From contig CM045733.1 of NCBI GenBank assembly GCA_024760905.1, positions 24,941,001 through 25,005,000 of the forward strand: a DNA stretch of 64,000 bases, written 5' to 3'. Shown piece by piece: positions 43,008 to 54,972 of the stretch. This stretch comes from Plotosus lineatus (lineage: Eukaryota > Chordata > Actinopteri > Siluriformes > Plotosidae). The notes under the pieces are model-generated. The model ran no database searches, had not been told where the DNA came from, and worked only from the letters and a program-made list of their open reading frames with translations. The position numbers and the translations under genes are program-made. Numbering within the stretch: the stretch's first letter is position 1; every line of letters begins with the position of its first letter.

Positions 43008-43586
43008 CTCTTCTACTCTTTTTCTCTCTCATTTTCCTCATTCATCAGCTCTTCAAAGTACTCTTTCCATCTTCCCAGCACACTTTGTCATCAGTTAATA
43101 CATTTCCCTCTATCCTTAATAACTCTAACTTGCTGCACATCTTTCCCATCTCTATTGCTATGCTGTGCCAACCTGTATAAATCATTTTCTCCCTCTTTAC
43201 TTCCAACCGAGCATACAAGTCATCATACGCCCTCTGTTTTGCCTTTGACGCTGCTACCTTCTACTTACACCATGTCTCCCTGTACTCCTGTTTACTCTCT
43301 TCGGTCCTCTCAAAGTCTCACTTCTTCTTAGCTAACCTCTTCTTTTGTACACACTCCTGCAATTCTTCATTCCATTACCAAGTCTCCTTATCTACGCTCC
43401 TTCCAGAAGACACACCAAGTACTCTCCTACCTGTTTTCGCGATCACATTAGCTGTAGTTATCCAGTCATCTGTAAGCACTTCCTGACTACTCCAAGCCAT
43501 TTTCAATTCCTCCTTGAAAACAACACATCACTCTTTCGTTTTCAGCTTCCACCACTTTGTCTTCTGCTCTGCCTTTGCCTTCTTCA

Positions 43587-43709
<123 letters not shown>

Positions 43710-44124
43710 TTACAATGCAGCCATGAGGCGGGGGGGGGGGTCACTAACCAGTGTCTCTCCCCCTTATGCCGGTCCCAAGCCCGGATAAATGCAGAGGGTT
43801 GTGACAGGAAGGGCATCCGGCGTAAAACTTCTGCCAAAAAAAAAAAATGCAAATGATCAATACAGAATTCATACCGGATCGGTCGAGGCCCGGGTTAACA
43901 ACGACCGCCATCAGTGCTGTCAACCAACAGAGTGCTGATGGAAATTGGACTACTGTTTGTCGAAGACGTCGAAGAAGGAGAGGCGGGAGGCGTGTCCGTA
44001 GGCAGAGAGAGAAGAGGAAATGCGTGAGCCTCGGACTGAGAGTGGACTTTGAATGTTGGAACTATGCAAGGAAAATATAGGGAGCTGGCTGACATGATGC
44101 AGAGGAGGAAGGTGGACATACTGT

Positions 44125-45384
44125 GTGTTCAGGAGACAAGGTGGAAAGGTAGAAAGGCTAAAAGCTTTGGCTAAAAGCTTTGGAGCAGGGTTTAAACTGT
44201 TTTATAATGGTGTGGATGGGAAGAGAAATGGAGTAGGAGTCATCTTGAAGGAGGGGTTTGTCAGGAATGTTCTAGAAGTGAAAAGAGTGTCAGACAGAGT
44301 GATGAGTCTCAAGTTAGAAATTGAAGGCGTGATGGTCAATGTTGTTAGTGCTTATGCCCCACAGGCAGGATGTAAGCTAGAAGAGAAGGAGAGATTCTGG
44401 AGTGAGTTAGATGAAGTGATGCAGAGTACCCCCAGAGGTGAAAGAGTGGTCATTGGAGCAGACTTCAATGGACATGTTGGTGCAGGCAACAGAGGGGACG
44501 AGGAAGTGATGGGCAGGTTTGGTATCCAGGACAGGAACACAGAAGGACAGATGTTGATCGATTTTGCAAAAAGGATGGAAATGGCTGTGGTGAATACTTT
44601 CTTCAAGAAGAAACAGAAGCATAGGGTGACTTATGAAAGCGGAGGTAAGAGCACACAGGTAGACTACATCTTGTGTAGGCGATGTAATTTGAAGGAAGTC
44701 AGTGACTGCAAAGTAGTAGTGGGTGAGAGTGTTGCCAAACAGCATAGGATGGTGGTGTGCAAGATGACACTGATGGTGAGAAAGGTGAAAAAGGCAAAGG
44801 CAGAGCAGAAGACAAAGTGGTGGAAGCTGAAAAAGGAAGAGTGTAGTGTTGTCTTCAAGGAGGAGTTGAAACAGGCTTTGGGTAGTCAGGAAGTGCTTCC
44901 AGAGGACTGGACAACCACAGCCAATGTGATCAGGGAGACCGGTAGGAGAGTACTTGGTGTGTCCTCTGGAAGGAAAGTAGATAAGGAAACTTGGTGGTGG
45001 AATGAGGAAGTGCAGGAGTGTGTACAAAAGAAGAGGTTAGCCAAGAAGAAGTGGGACATTGAGAGGACCGAAGAGAGTAAACAGGAGTACAAGGAGACAC
45101 AGCGTAAGGCGAAGGTAGCAGTGTCAAAGGCCAAACAGAGGGCGTATGATGACTTGTATGATAGGTTGAACAGTCAGGAGGGAGAAAATGATCTATACAG
45201 GTTAGCACAGCAGAGTAATAGAGATGGGAAAGACGTGCAGCAAGTTAGAATGATAAAGGACAGAGAGGGAAATGTATTGACTGATGACAGAAGTGTGCTG
45301 GGAAGATGGAAAGAGTACTTTGAAGAGCTGATGAATGAGGAGGGCATTGAAGAGGATGAAGAGTGGAAAGGCAGTTGGCCCTGA
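44125..45384 (+). pseudogene. L-A endonuclease and linker, 419 open codons
   Basis: Contains 'GFKLFYNGVDGKRNGVGV', 'SLKLEIEGVMVNVVSAYAPQ', the catalytic 'VVIGADFNGHVGAGNRG', 'TQVDYILCRRCNLKEV', 'ESVAKQHRMVVCKMTL' (His kept, Gln where AP endonucleases have Asp) and 'GRKVDKETWWWNEEVQECV'. The N-terminal QETRW segment lies upstream in another frame (about 44128). The frame ends after a linker deletion. The likely role is target nicking. Confidence 0.85.
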
Positions 45385-45499
45385 TGACATACCAGTTGAG
45401 GTATGGAAGTGTCTAGGGGAGGTAGCAGTAGATTTTCTGACAAGAATATTCAACAAGGTCTTAGAAAGTGAGCAGATGCCAGAGGAATAGAGGAGAAGT

Positions 45500-46315
45500 G
45501 TGCTTGTGCCCATTTTTAAGAACAAGGGCGATGTACAGAGTTGTGGCAACTACAGAGGGATAAAGTTGATGAGCCATGCAGTGAAGCTATGGGAAAGAAT
45601 AGTGGAAGCAAGACTAAGGGCAGAGGTCAGCATTTGTGAACAACAGTTTGGTTTCATGCCAAGAAAGAGCACCACAGAGGCAGTGTTTGCTTTGAGGATG
45701 TTAATAGAGAAGTACAGAGAAGGTCAGAAGGAGCTGCATTGTGCCTTTGTGGATCTGGAGAAAGCATATGACAGGGTGCCGAGAGAAGAACTGTGGTATT
45801 GTATGAGGAAGTCTGGAGTGACAGAGAAGTATGTTAGAGTGGTGCAGGACATGTATGATAGCTGTAAGACAGAGGTGAGGTGTGCTGTCGGTGTGACAGA
45901 AGAGTTCAAGGTGGAGGTGGGACTGCATCAAGGGTCAGCTCTCAGCCCCTTCTTGTTTGCTATGGTGATGGACAGGCTAACAGATGAGGTTAGACAAGAA
46001 TCTCCATGGACTATGATGTTTGCAGATGACATAGTGATCTGTAGTGAGAGCAGAGACCAAGTGGAGGAAAATCTAGAGAGATGGAGGTATGCCCTGGAAA
46101 GGAGGGGATTGAAGGTTAGTCTTAGTAAGACAGAATACATGTGTGTGAACGACAAGGACCCAAGAGGAACTTTGAGGTTACAGGGGGCAGAGATAAAGAA
46201 GGTGGAGGATTTTAAGTACTTCGGCTCAACAATCCAGAGCAATGGAGAGTGTGGAAAAGAGGTGAAGAAGCGCGTGCAGGCAGGTTGGAATGGATGGAGA
46301 AAAGTGTCCGTGTGA
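45500..46315 (+). pseudogene. L-A reverse transcriptase, 271 open codons
   Basis: Fingers '[20 protein letters not shown]', block [18 protein letters not shown], block B GLHQGSALSPFLFAMVMD, block C MFADDIVIC, 'RRGLKVSLSKTEYMCVND' and 'FKYFGSTIQSNGECGKEV'. All catalytic Asp are present. It is preceded by an in-frame TAG at 45487 and ended by loss of one G at about 46309 ('gtccgtgtg' where other copies have 'gtccggtgtg'). Confidence 0.88.
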
Positions 46316-46773
46316 TGTGTGATAGGAGAGTATCGGCAAGAATGAAGGGAAAAGTGTACAAGACGGTGATGAGGCCAGCAATGTTGTATGGTTTAGAGAC
46401 AGTGGCCCTGGGGAAAAGACAGGAGTCAGAGTTGGAGGTAGCAGAGATGAAAATGTTGAGGTTCTCTTTGGGAGTAACGAGGATGGATAGGATCAGAAAT
46501 GAGTACATCAGAGGGACAGCACATGTTAGATGTTTTGGAGACAAAGTCAGAGAGGCTAGATTGAGATGGTTTGGACATGTACAGAGGAGGGATAGTGAGT
46601 ATATTGGTCGTAGGATGCTGAGGTTGGAACTACCAGGCAAAAGGCCCAGAGGAAGACCAAAGAGAAGATTTATGGATGCGGTGAAGGCGGACATGAAGGT
46701 CGTTGGAGTAAGAGTAGAAGATGCAGAGGATAGGGAGAGATGGAGGCAGATCATTTGCTGTGGCGACCCCTGA
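46249..46773 (+). pseudogene. L-A C-terminal region, shifted frame
   Basis: After the one-base loss the family C-terminus continues in this frame: 'RVSARMKGKVYKTVMRPAML', 'RFGDKVREARLRWFGHV'-like ('RCFGDKVREA'), 'RPRGRPKRRFMDAVKADM', 'CGDP' then TGA. Confidence 0.85.
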
Positions 46774-46814
46774 AGGGAACAGCCGAAAGGAAAAGAAGAA
46801 GAATATATATATAT

Positions 46815-47372
46815 ATATGCTTTCGACCGTGTCTCTCAAACAATTTTGTGGGGCATTCTCCAGAAGTATGGCGTTCCAGACCTGTTGTTATGGGCCATTA
46901 GATCAGAGTTTGGTCCATATTGGTAACAACAGGTTGAATTTGTTTCCGGTGGGAGTTGGAGTCTGCCAAGGCTGTCCCTTGTCACTGATTCTGTTCATAA
47001 TTTTTATAGACAGAATTTCTAGGCACAGCCAAGGCGTTGAGGGGCTCTGATTTGGTGGTCATCGGATCTCATCTCTGCTTTTTGTGGATGATGTTGTCCT
47101 TTTGGCTTCATCAAGTCAAGACCTCCAGCTCTCATTGGAGCAATTCGCAGTCGACTGCAAAGCAGCCGAGATGAAAATCAGCACCTCCAAGTCCTAGGCC
47201 AAGGTTCTCAGTCAGTTAAGGGTGAAATGCACCCTCCAGGTCGGGAATGAGGCCCTCCCCAAAGTGGAGGAGTTTAAGTATCTTGGGGTCTTGTTTACAA
47301 TTGAGGGAAGGATGGAGCTGGAGATCGACAGACGGATCGCTGCAGCCTCTGCTGTTCCAAATACTGCATCCC
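46815..47372 (+). mobile_element. Rex3 fragment, RT blocks A-E
   Basis: From 'AFDRVS' (block A) through 'GVCQGCPLSLILFIIFIDRI' (block B), 'LLFVDDVVLLASSSQDLQL' (FVDD for FADD) and 'VEEFKYLGVLFTIEGRMELE'. Stops break it (for instance at 47050). Its 5' side is where the L-A copy inserted, and its 3' side is fused directly to a Tc1 relic. Confidence 0.85.
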
Positions 47373-47614
47373 AGGGAAAGAACCTTTTACCATCTGTGAA
47401 GCAAGAAAGTGAAAGTGTCATGGTTTGGGGATGCTTTGCTACAGCAGGATCTGGCCAGCTCATCATCATAGAATCCACCATGAAGTCTATTTTGTATCAG
47501 AGGGTACTTGAAGACCATGTGAAAACCTCTGAAAACAAATTAAAGCTGAAGCCGAACTGGAAAATGCATCATGAAAATAACTCAATAAATACCAGTAAAT
47601 CCACCAAGGAGTGA
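47222..47614 (+). pseudogene. chimeric ORF: Rex3 RT tail joined to Tc1 transposase
   Basis: 130 open codons. Residues 1-50 are Rex3 ('LPKVEEFKYLGVLFTIEGRM...DRRIAAASAV'). From about residue 60 the sequence is Tc1-like ('ESVMVWGCFATAGSGQLIII', 'LYQRVLEDHV'). The joint at about 47372 keeps the frame by chance. There is no upstream promoter or conserved start, so this is a fossil fusion, not an evident gene. Confidence 0.65.
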
Positions 47615-47900
47615 CAGAAAATTAAGAAGTGGAAAGTCCTAGAATGGCCCAGTCAAAGCCTGCATCTAAAACCTATTGAGCTGCTATGAGGTGATTTAAA
47701 ACAAGCCGTGTATGCAAGAAACTCCTCAAGCATGTCATAGCTGAAAGAATTCTGCCCTGAGGACTGGAACAATCTTTCTTCAGATCGATGTGAGACTGGT
47801 AGATGGCAACAAGAAGCATCTTACTGAAGTTATTTCAGCCAAACTGGATAACACTAGTTATTAGGGGGTAAGGTGTCCTAATTTTTTACTCCATTGCAAT
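47373..47900 (+). pseudogene. Tc1-like transposase relic, 3' half
   Basis: Translated pieces: 'SVMVWGCFATAGSGQL', 'KVLEWPSQSLHLKPIELL' (other Tc1: SPDLNPIENL, so the catalytic Glu context is degraded) and 'DLKQAVYARN'. It ends near 'ttagggggtaaggtgtccta'. Many stops are present. Confidence 0.75.
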
Positions 47901-48044
47901 ACACATTGTTGTTCATATCCTTTGATGAGTAAAATACGTTAATTTATGTTGCTTAATTACAATTAAATCAAATTAATGTATTTCCCAGAGATAAAAACAA
48001 GCCTGAGCATTGCTATGGGAACATTTTTAAAGAAAGAGTTGACT

Positions 48045-49860
48045 ACATCATCATCATCATCATCATCTTCTTCCACTTTTTCCGGGGTCGGGTCAAGGTG
48101 GAGTAGCCTAAGCAATGCTGTCCAGACATCCCTCTCCACAGCCACTTTGTCCAGCTCTTCCAGGGGGACACCAAGGTGCTCCCAGATAAGCCGAGAGACA
48201 TAGTTTCTTCAGTGTGTTTTGGGACAACCTTGGGGTTTCTTTCCAATTGGACATGCCCGAAACACCTCACCAGGGAGACGTCCGGGAGGTATTCTGACTA
48301 GATGCCTGAGCCACTTCAACTGGCCCCTTTCAATGCAGAGGAGCAGCAGGTCTACTCTGAGCCACCCGGCGAAAGAAGCTTGTTTCAGCCGCTTGTATCC
48401 GCGATCTTTTTCTTTCGGTCACTACCCAAAGCTTGTGATCATAGGTGAGGGTTGGAATGTAGATCAACTGGTAAATTGAGAGCTTTGCCTCGCAGTTCAG
48501 CTCCCTCTTCATCATGATGGACTGATACAGGCTCTGTTTTACAGAAGAGGCTGCAGCGATCCATCTATTGATCTCCGGCTCCATCCTGGCTTTGGTGATA
48601 AAGTGACTGAATGGCCAGTAGCAATGGGTCCGGAACGCCTGATCATGGTTGAAAGCCTTCTCCAAATCCACAAAACACATGTGGACAGAATGGGCAAACT
48701 CACCCCCCGATACTCTGGTGTGTATAGAGTTGGTCAAAAGTGTCACAGCCAGGATGAAAACCACATTGTTCCTCCTGAATCTTAGGTTCAAATATTGGTT
48801 GGATCCTCTTCTTCAGCTCTTCTGCATAGAGTTTCCCGGGTAGGCTGAGAAGTGTGAATTCACGATAATTGGAACACATCCTCCGGTCCCACTTTTGACA
48901 AAGTGGGACTACCACCCCGGTTTGCCAATCCAGAGGTACGGCCCCTGATGACCACGCAATGTTGCAGAGATGTGTCAACCATTACAGTCCTATAGCATCC
49001 AAAGCCCTGAGATATTCAGGATGGATCTCATCCACCCTCGGAGCCCAACCACCAAGCAGCTTTTTGACTACCTCGGGGTCCACACATCACTGGAGCTGAG
49101 GTCACTGAGCAGGTGTCCATCACCAGGTTCAGGGGTTACCGCCACGACAAGCACCGACGACATTCTGGCCACAGCTATGGGCTGCCATCTCACCAATACA
49201 GGCACAAAACATGGCCCATTCGGATTCCATGTCACCCGCCTCCTTCGAAACATGGTGGTAGTGCTGCTGGAGATGGGAGTTAAATGCCTGTTTGACAGGA
49301 AACTCTGCCAAACATTCCCTGGAGACCATAACTACACGCTTGGGCCTGCCAGGTCTGGAAGGCAACCTCCTCCGTCATTGGAGCCAGCTCACCACCAGTT
49401 GTTGATTGGTTGACAGCTCTGCTCCTCTCTGCACCCAAGTGTCCAGAACATGTGGCCACAAGTCCAGCCTCTCTTTCGAGACAGGTGGTTCCAGAGCCCA
49501 AGCTATGTGTTGAGGTAAGCCCGACTATATCTAATCGGTATCTCTCTACCTCACACACCAGCTCAGGCTCGTTCCCTGCTAGAGTGGTGACATTCCATGT
49601 TCCAAGAGCCAGAGTCAGTAGCCAAGGATCGGTCCAACAGAACCCATGCCTTTGGCTGCCACTCAACTCACTTTGCACCCGACCCCCTATAACTCCTTTC
49701 ACCGGTGGTGGGTCCATGGGAAGGCAGACCTATGTCTCCTTTACGGGCAGAAGCCCGAGCACCAGGTGAACGCCTTCAAGTCCCATCCCCAGGCTTGGCT
49801 CCGGGGGGGGGGGGACCCTGGTGTCCGAGTCCGGACAAGGGAAACTGTGTCCTTGTTTTT
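48045..49860 (-). mobile_element. Rex3 (minus), 5' end to tail, RT core deleted
   Basis: The complement starts around 49860 (5' UTR near 49735-49790), then the endonuclease start 'LALGTWNVTTLAGNEPELV' (49717-49280 frame), 'RPGRPKRVVMVSRECLAEFP' (49365-49129), RT fingers 'WQTGVVVPLCQKWDRRMCSN' (48978-48700), 'HMCFVDLEKAFN' then a jump to 'ARMEPEINRWIAAAS' (48791-48330), and the C-terminal region to a (GAT)n tail at 48045-48067. Blocks B and C are missing, as is most of the endonuclease. It is dead. Confidence 0.85.
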
Positions 49861-50524
49861 TTTGTTTATTCATCATATAGGTCATTTGAACCACACTTTG
49901 TCTGGACCTTCACCTAGGACCTGTTTACCTTGGGTGACCCTACCAAGGGCATGATGCTGAGATGAATCAGCTGAGATGGGCGCCAGCCTCCCCACGACCC
50001 TAATTAGAAATCAGCTATTCAGAAAATGAATGAATGAATATATATTGTAACACAAACTGGTAAAGTGAGAAAAGAACAGAAAGTCATTGACGGCCAAAAC
50101 AATTATCCCTATACGTTTGCTGAGTAATGTTAAGTGAGCAAGATTTCAGTTTTTTAATTGGTGCCAAAATTGTTTTTCATGGTAAATACACATACAGTAT
50201 GTTACAGACATATGGCAATTAGACTGAAAACATAATGTAAAAATATTTTAATCAGGGATGTTGCTGATAATGTATGAAGACAGATTTCAAAGCCCACTGA
50301 ATGAGTAACAGCTTTGTATTGACTACTGCCAAGAACTCATCCAAAAGAAAACTGAAATAGTTCTCGTCAGAGCACAGGAGGTTTACAACAGGTTATTCTG
50401 TTTGAACAATTTGTTGCAACTTAGTTTGATTCAGTGTGTGGCTCTGATGTACATTTATGCCAGATTGTTACATAATGAGCGTTCTAAGAGCAGCCATCTG
50501 GGCCTTAGCATCTTGGCTTGTATT
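49861..50524. other. mostly unassigned; SINE tail at 49955-50040
   Basis: A plus-strand SINE-A2/C tail ('gctgagatgggcgccagcct', 'tcagaaaatgaatgaatga') lies at 49955-50040. The rest is unassigned. Confidence 0.5.
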
Positions 50525-50625
50525 TTGCAGCATGTGTGAATGTGTGTGAACGTGTATGAGTATGTGTGTATATGTGAATGTGTGTGAACGTGTATGAGTA
50601 TGTGTGTATGTGTGAATGTGTGTGG
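50525..50625. repeat. GT-rich minisatellite, ~38-bp unit x2
   Basis: 'gtgaatgtgtgtgaacgtgt' plus 'atgagtatgtgtgtat' is repeated twice and begins a third time. Confidence 0.85.
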
Positions 50626-51712
50626 GCAGAAACAGGAAAACAAGTGGGCAGAGAAAGAGCCGCATTGTTCCCAGATAGCTGTTCTTGTAGCTCCTCCGGG
50701 CTGTGATTGTACCGTTCACTCACTCCTGATATTGAGGCTCTGCCAAAAATGCGAACTGGCAGGAAGCACACATTCGTTTTCATTAATCTCTCATCATTAA
50801 CAGAAAGCCAGTGCTTCTGCTATTTCAACAGTCCATTCACAACCAATGAGAGAGGGAGGAAAAAGATAATCAGGATTCACCCTTCACCTGCTTCGTCTTA
50901 AGCACACACAGAAAGGTCACACGGGTTTAAGCAGCTAAGTTAGTAGGTGAGGAGCTTTATAAAACAATCACATGTTCAGTAGGCAAAATGCAAATGATCC
51001 CATTCATTTCTCTTAGATAAGTGTAATGTGAGATTCTCAGATGTGCTTTTAATGGAGCTTTGAATGCCACTCATAGAGGAAAACACAGACTGACTTCCAC
51101 TTTCATGGCTTGTTATTTTCCCTGTTAATTGAGCCTGCTTTACATAGCATGCCTGTCTTGTCACTGCGTGTCTGTACATTCCAGAACAGTTTGCACTCCC
51201 TGTACAGGTGGCTCATGTACATGAACTCCATCGCCTCTAACATGCAGGAAGCATGAGTTTGAGTCAGAACCAGCATCCAGGAAAGCTAGGACACACTGGA
51301 GTAAAGAAGTGTGAGGCATGCCTGCTGAGCCATGCCTTCATCACTTTCTCTCATCATCTCTTGCTTTCTACAGCAATATAACAGTCTCTCAGATCAATAA
51401 AGCAGCTGCTCATGAAGATGATTACTTTTGTTTTCTCTTTAGGGAAAATCAAAAAGCAGCAGCGGTGGCCCCCTTTGAACAGTCAGGAAGAGGCTCAAGG
51501 GAGAACACTAGGTTCCTGACATGGCTTTGCATGGTAATTAGGATGATAGGTAATCAGTTGTTTTAAAGGCTGTTAGTCAATTCATCAGTCATAGTGGATT
51601 TTGGCAAGTCTACCATCTAGTGGTGTATACTGCAAGCAGGTCTTTACAGTATTTTTTTATAACTAGTGATTAGCAGAAAATAACTCTAGAAATATTATTT
51701 ATTAAGATGATT
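50626..51712. other. unassigned sequence, 1.1 kb
   Basis: Low repeat content and no exon recognised. Candidate single-copy DNA. Confidence 0.3.
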
Positions 51713-52240
51713 ATGATGATGATGATGATGATGATGATGATTGAATCATCATCATCATCATCATCATCGTCATCATCTTCTGGGGTTTGGTCCTGGGGAC
51801 AGCAGTCTCAGCAGTGAGACACTGAGCAGTTCCCAGTTCAGCCAAGAGACATAGTCCCTCCAGCGTGCTTGGGTCATCCCAGGGGTCTCTTTCCTGTTGG
51901 ACATGCCAGAAACATCATATCAGGAAGCTGTTCAGTAAACATTGTAATCAAATATCCGAGCCACCTCAACTGGTTCTTCTCAATGCTGAGGAGCAGTGGA
52001 TCTACTCCAAGCTCCTCCCAGATGATCAAGGTTCTCACCCTGTCTCTGAGAGAGAGAGAGAGCCCCACCACCCTACATTTATCTGCAATATTATTATTCT
52101 TTCGGTCACTACCCAAAGCTTGCAAGCGTAGTCACCAGTACATTCAGAACTTTGCCTTTCGACTCAGCTCCCTCTTTGCTAGCTTTACAGCAGAGGCTGC
52201 ACCAATCCACCTGTAAATCTCCCATTCTATACTCCCTTCA
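51713..52240 (-). mobile_element. Rex3 3' fragment with (GAT)n tail
   Basis: The complement encodes Rex3 C-terminal pieces ('LGVDPLLLSIEKNQLRWLGY', 'FLACPTGKRPLG', frame 52125-51874). It ends in (GATGAT)n at 51745-51775. An oppositely oriented (GAT)n at 51713-51745 makes the tail palindromic. Confidence 0.85.
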
Positions 52241-52384
52241 CTCCTGAAGAAGACTTTCTGTGTTATGCACAGACTTTAATAGAGGGCTTTAGGATGGCCC
52301 ATAAATATTTTGCTAATAAATATTCTTATAAACAAAAATATATCTGAAGTTTGCTTAATTTCTTACAATTCTCATTCATATTAT

Positions 52385-52690
52385 TTTCCTCTTAAGCCTA
52401 ATTACTAGTATGTTTGTAGGGAGGCTGGCACCCATCTTCGCCTCTGGGTGGGGGCAGAGTACACCCTGGACAACTCGTCAGGTCATCGCAGGGCAGAAAT
52501 ACACTGCAATGCTGCCTAATCTTTTTAAAAGTCAGCAATGGTTCTTTTACATGCCTCTCTCCACAGACAATGAGCTACATTTCTGGCTTTTGATAACTGA
52601 GTTAGCTGCTCTGGAGGGGACAGCAGTATTACTCAGTAATAGTGGAGGTTAAACCCCTGACCTTCATATCACTAATCCAGTACCACTGCT
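52385..52690 (-). mobile_element. SINE-A2 (minus), diverged
   Basis: The complement has a head near 52690-52620, a body ('aaaagccagaaatgtagctc'), and the tail 'aggtgggtgccagcctccct'-type near 52420. The head is decayed. Confidence 0.7.
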
Positions 52691-52966
52691 CTCACAATAC
52701 TATTGAAGAGAAATTAATTTACTCAAAATTTACAAAAAAAAAAAAAAAGTGTTGCCCCATCATGTCATCAAGTTAAAATGTAAAATGAAACCACAGAACT
52801 TGAACCCAGAACCTTCTTGCTGGGAGAAACACTAATCATTACACCACAGTACTGCAATAATATGGACTCTTATATTTATTTAGTCATATCTGAGTGGGTT
52901 TCCTTTGGGTTCTCTGGTTTCAGTAACCTTCCTCAAAGGATGAATTGACAAATATAAATTGCTCTG
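52691..52966. other. unassigned; possible tRNA-like SINE remnant
   Basis: 'gaacccagaaccttcttgct' (about 52802) resembles the complement of a SINE-C head. Otherwise nothing. Confidence 0.35.

Positions 52967-53035
<69 letters not shown>
52967..53035. repeat. (GT)n microsatellite
   Basis: About 33 GT units. Confidence 0.95.
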
Positions 53036-53361
53036 TTATCATAATAATCGTATTCATTATGATGTTTGTCTGTGTTCTGTAGCAATTTATAGCTTATGAA
53101 ATAAATAAAGTCGGACTTCATTTAATCCCAGGGATTTTGAAATGTGGAATCAGATATTTATAGTGACAACTTCATGATAATCAGATAGAGTGACCGAAGC
53201 TTATTTTAAAATGTGTCATAATCTTATTTATTATAGTAGTGTCCTAGTATGGCAATAAATCTTTTTGAGCTTTCAATTTATAACAAATGCGTTACAGATC
53301 ACTGGAACATCAGTTGCACTCGCCACAGGAGAACAAACCAAGTGTAACAGCCCAAAATACC

Positions 53362-53363
<2 letters not shown>

Positions 53364-53433
<70 letters not shown>

Positions 53434-53465
53434 AAGAGAGACAGCGAGAGAGAGAGAGAGAGAGA
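53364..53465. repeat. (GT)n-(GA)n microsatellite
   Basis: GT run to 53425 followed by an imperfect GA run to 53465. Confidence 0.95.
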
Positions 53466-53555
53466 TCTTGAAATGCTGACCTGTCACAACCCACAAGGGA
53501 GCCTGGTGCTGACGCAGCACTGCTCCGCCCAGCAGGACTGCAGAATCATCGCATT

Positions 53556-53558
<3 letters not shown>

Positions 53559-53604
<46 letters not shown>

Positions 53605-53630
53605 GTGTGTCCGTCTCTCTCTCTCTCTCA
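53559..53630. repeat. (CT)n microsatellite
   Basis: CT run with a short interruption 'gtatgtgtgtccgt'. It is the opposite strand phase of the GA run 100 bp upstream. Confidence 0.9.
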
Positions 53631-54717
53631 TTCCAACAAATGAAATCCATCTGAACTCCTGTTTAAATTTTTGTCAGGCCTGCTGTCGGTGAATATTAAT
53701 CGACATCAAACGACTCTGATTTGAAAATAATCAGCACTTTTCTACAATATCATTTTCATTCCCCCCCCCACATTTCAATAGTGAATATTAGTTAGGAAGT
53801 AACATCTGTATTTGTACATGGAGCATCTTTCTCCACCTGCATCTGTGAGAAAATCGCCAAGATACCAAAGCTTCCCTGACCTTCACAAAGACCTTCCCTC
53901 AGGAAGCTCTGTGGAATAACAACAGCTTTCCAAAGATCTGTCTCAGTGGCTGTGATCTCTCAGAATGTTCTCTGTTACACAACAAGCACCGGTCGGCCCG
54001 AGTCACGAGGACAGCGTGAATTCCACAGCTGAGCCTCGCTGAGTTCTCAGACAGCAGCAGTCTCGTTTTTTTTGTTTTTTTTTCTTTTCCTTCTGTCCTG
54101 TTCTGTAGTCAGCATCTAGATAAAACAAAACCATATGAATTAATATTGGTCAGGAAATGAAAATGACATGATAGCACAACAGAAGAGAGGTCTGCTCCAC
54201 GTTAGGCTCCTATTTAATAAGCGTAACTTCAACGTCTGCAGCTGGTCCGTTCTTTCATGTGGTTGCACGGCTTATAGTAAACAGACTTAGTGAAGAAGCA
54301 AAGACTAATTTGCCAAGTTATCCTTCTCCTGAGAGGGGAAAGCTGAAGCCTACAGACAAATAACTGACTGTTGCTTTTATAAACATCACTTGGCTTTATC
54401 AGATGGCTGACCTGTAATTGAGGTGGCAGGTTTATTTTACTTATTGTTTGCCAAAGCTTTCTGTTATACATGAACAATGTGAGCTAATCTGTATAACCCT
54501 GTGAGCCCTTCATTGAGGTCTTTAAGCTTGTAAATTCCAAACAGGTGATATAATCTATTTAAAAGTGCTCTGAGATGACCAGAGGAAGAAATCTTGAGGG
54601 GAAACAGATTCAAAAATAAGTCAGTGCTTGTCTAGGTGACACTAAATTAAACACAGAACTAAACTTCCTTTCTTTCATAGAACACAACAGCTCAACTGTT
54701 AATGAATGAGTTGCTAT
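53631..54717. other. unassigned sequence, 1.1 kb
   Basis: No exon or repeat family recognised. Confidence 0.3.
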
Positions 54718-54972
54718 AGGCAGCATGGTGACGCAGGAGATAGCACGTTCACCTCATAGCAAGAAGGCCTGGGTTTAATCCCCAGACTCGGGCGATTCTG
54801 TGTTGAATTTGCATGTTCTTCCTGTGCTTGTGTGGATTTCCTCTGGGTACTCCAATTTCCTCCCATACTTCAAAAGCACTAGACTAATTGGTTGTTTCAA
54901 ATTGACCCTAGGTGTTAGTGTAAATGGTTATCTGTATGTTGGTCCTGAAATGGCCTGGCGAGCTGTCCAGTT
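54718..54972 (+). mobile_element. SINE-C, tail-truncated
   Basis: Head 'ggcagcatggtgacgcagga', B box 'tgggtttaatcccc', middle 'acttcaaaagcactagacta', ends 'atggcctggcgagctgtcca'. Confidence 0.75.

Larger units (their letters stand above)
43717..46803 (+). mobile_element. L-A LINE, near full length (3.09 kb)
   Basis: 5' end 'gcagccatgaggc' plus G run, UTR 'cactaaccagtgtctctccc' and 'gacaggaagggcatccggcg', 3' end 'gaacagccgaaaggaaaaga' plus GAA. The flanks share (AT)n-GCTT (to 43710 and 46803-46822), a likely target duplication in (TA)n. It has frameshifts near 44050 and at 46309, a deletion of about 70 bp at 45342 and a nonsense change at 45487 (TAG for TGG). Confidence 0.9.
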
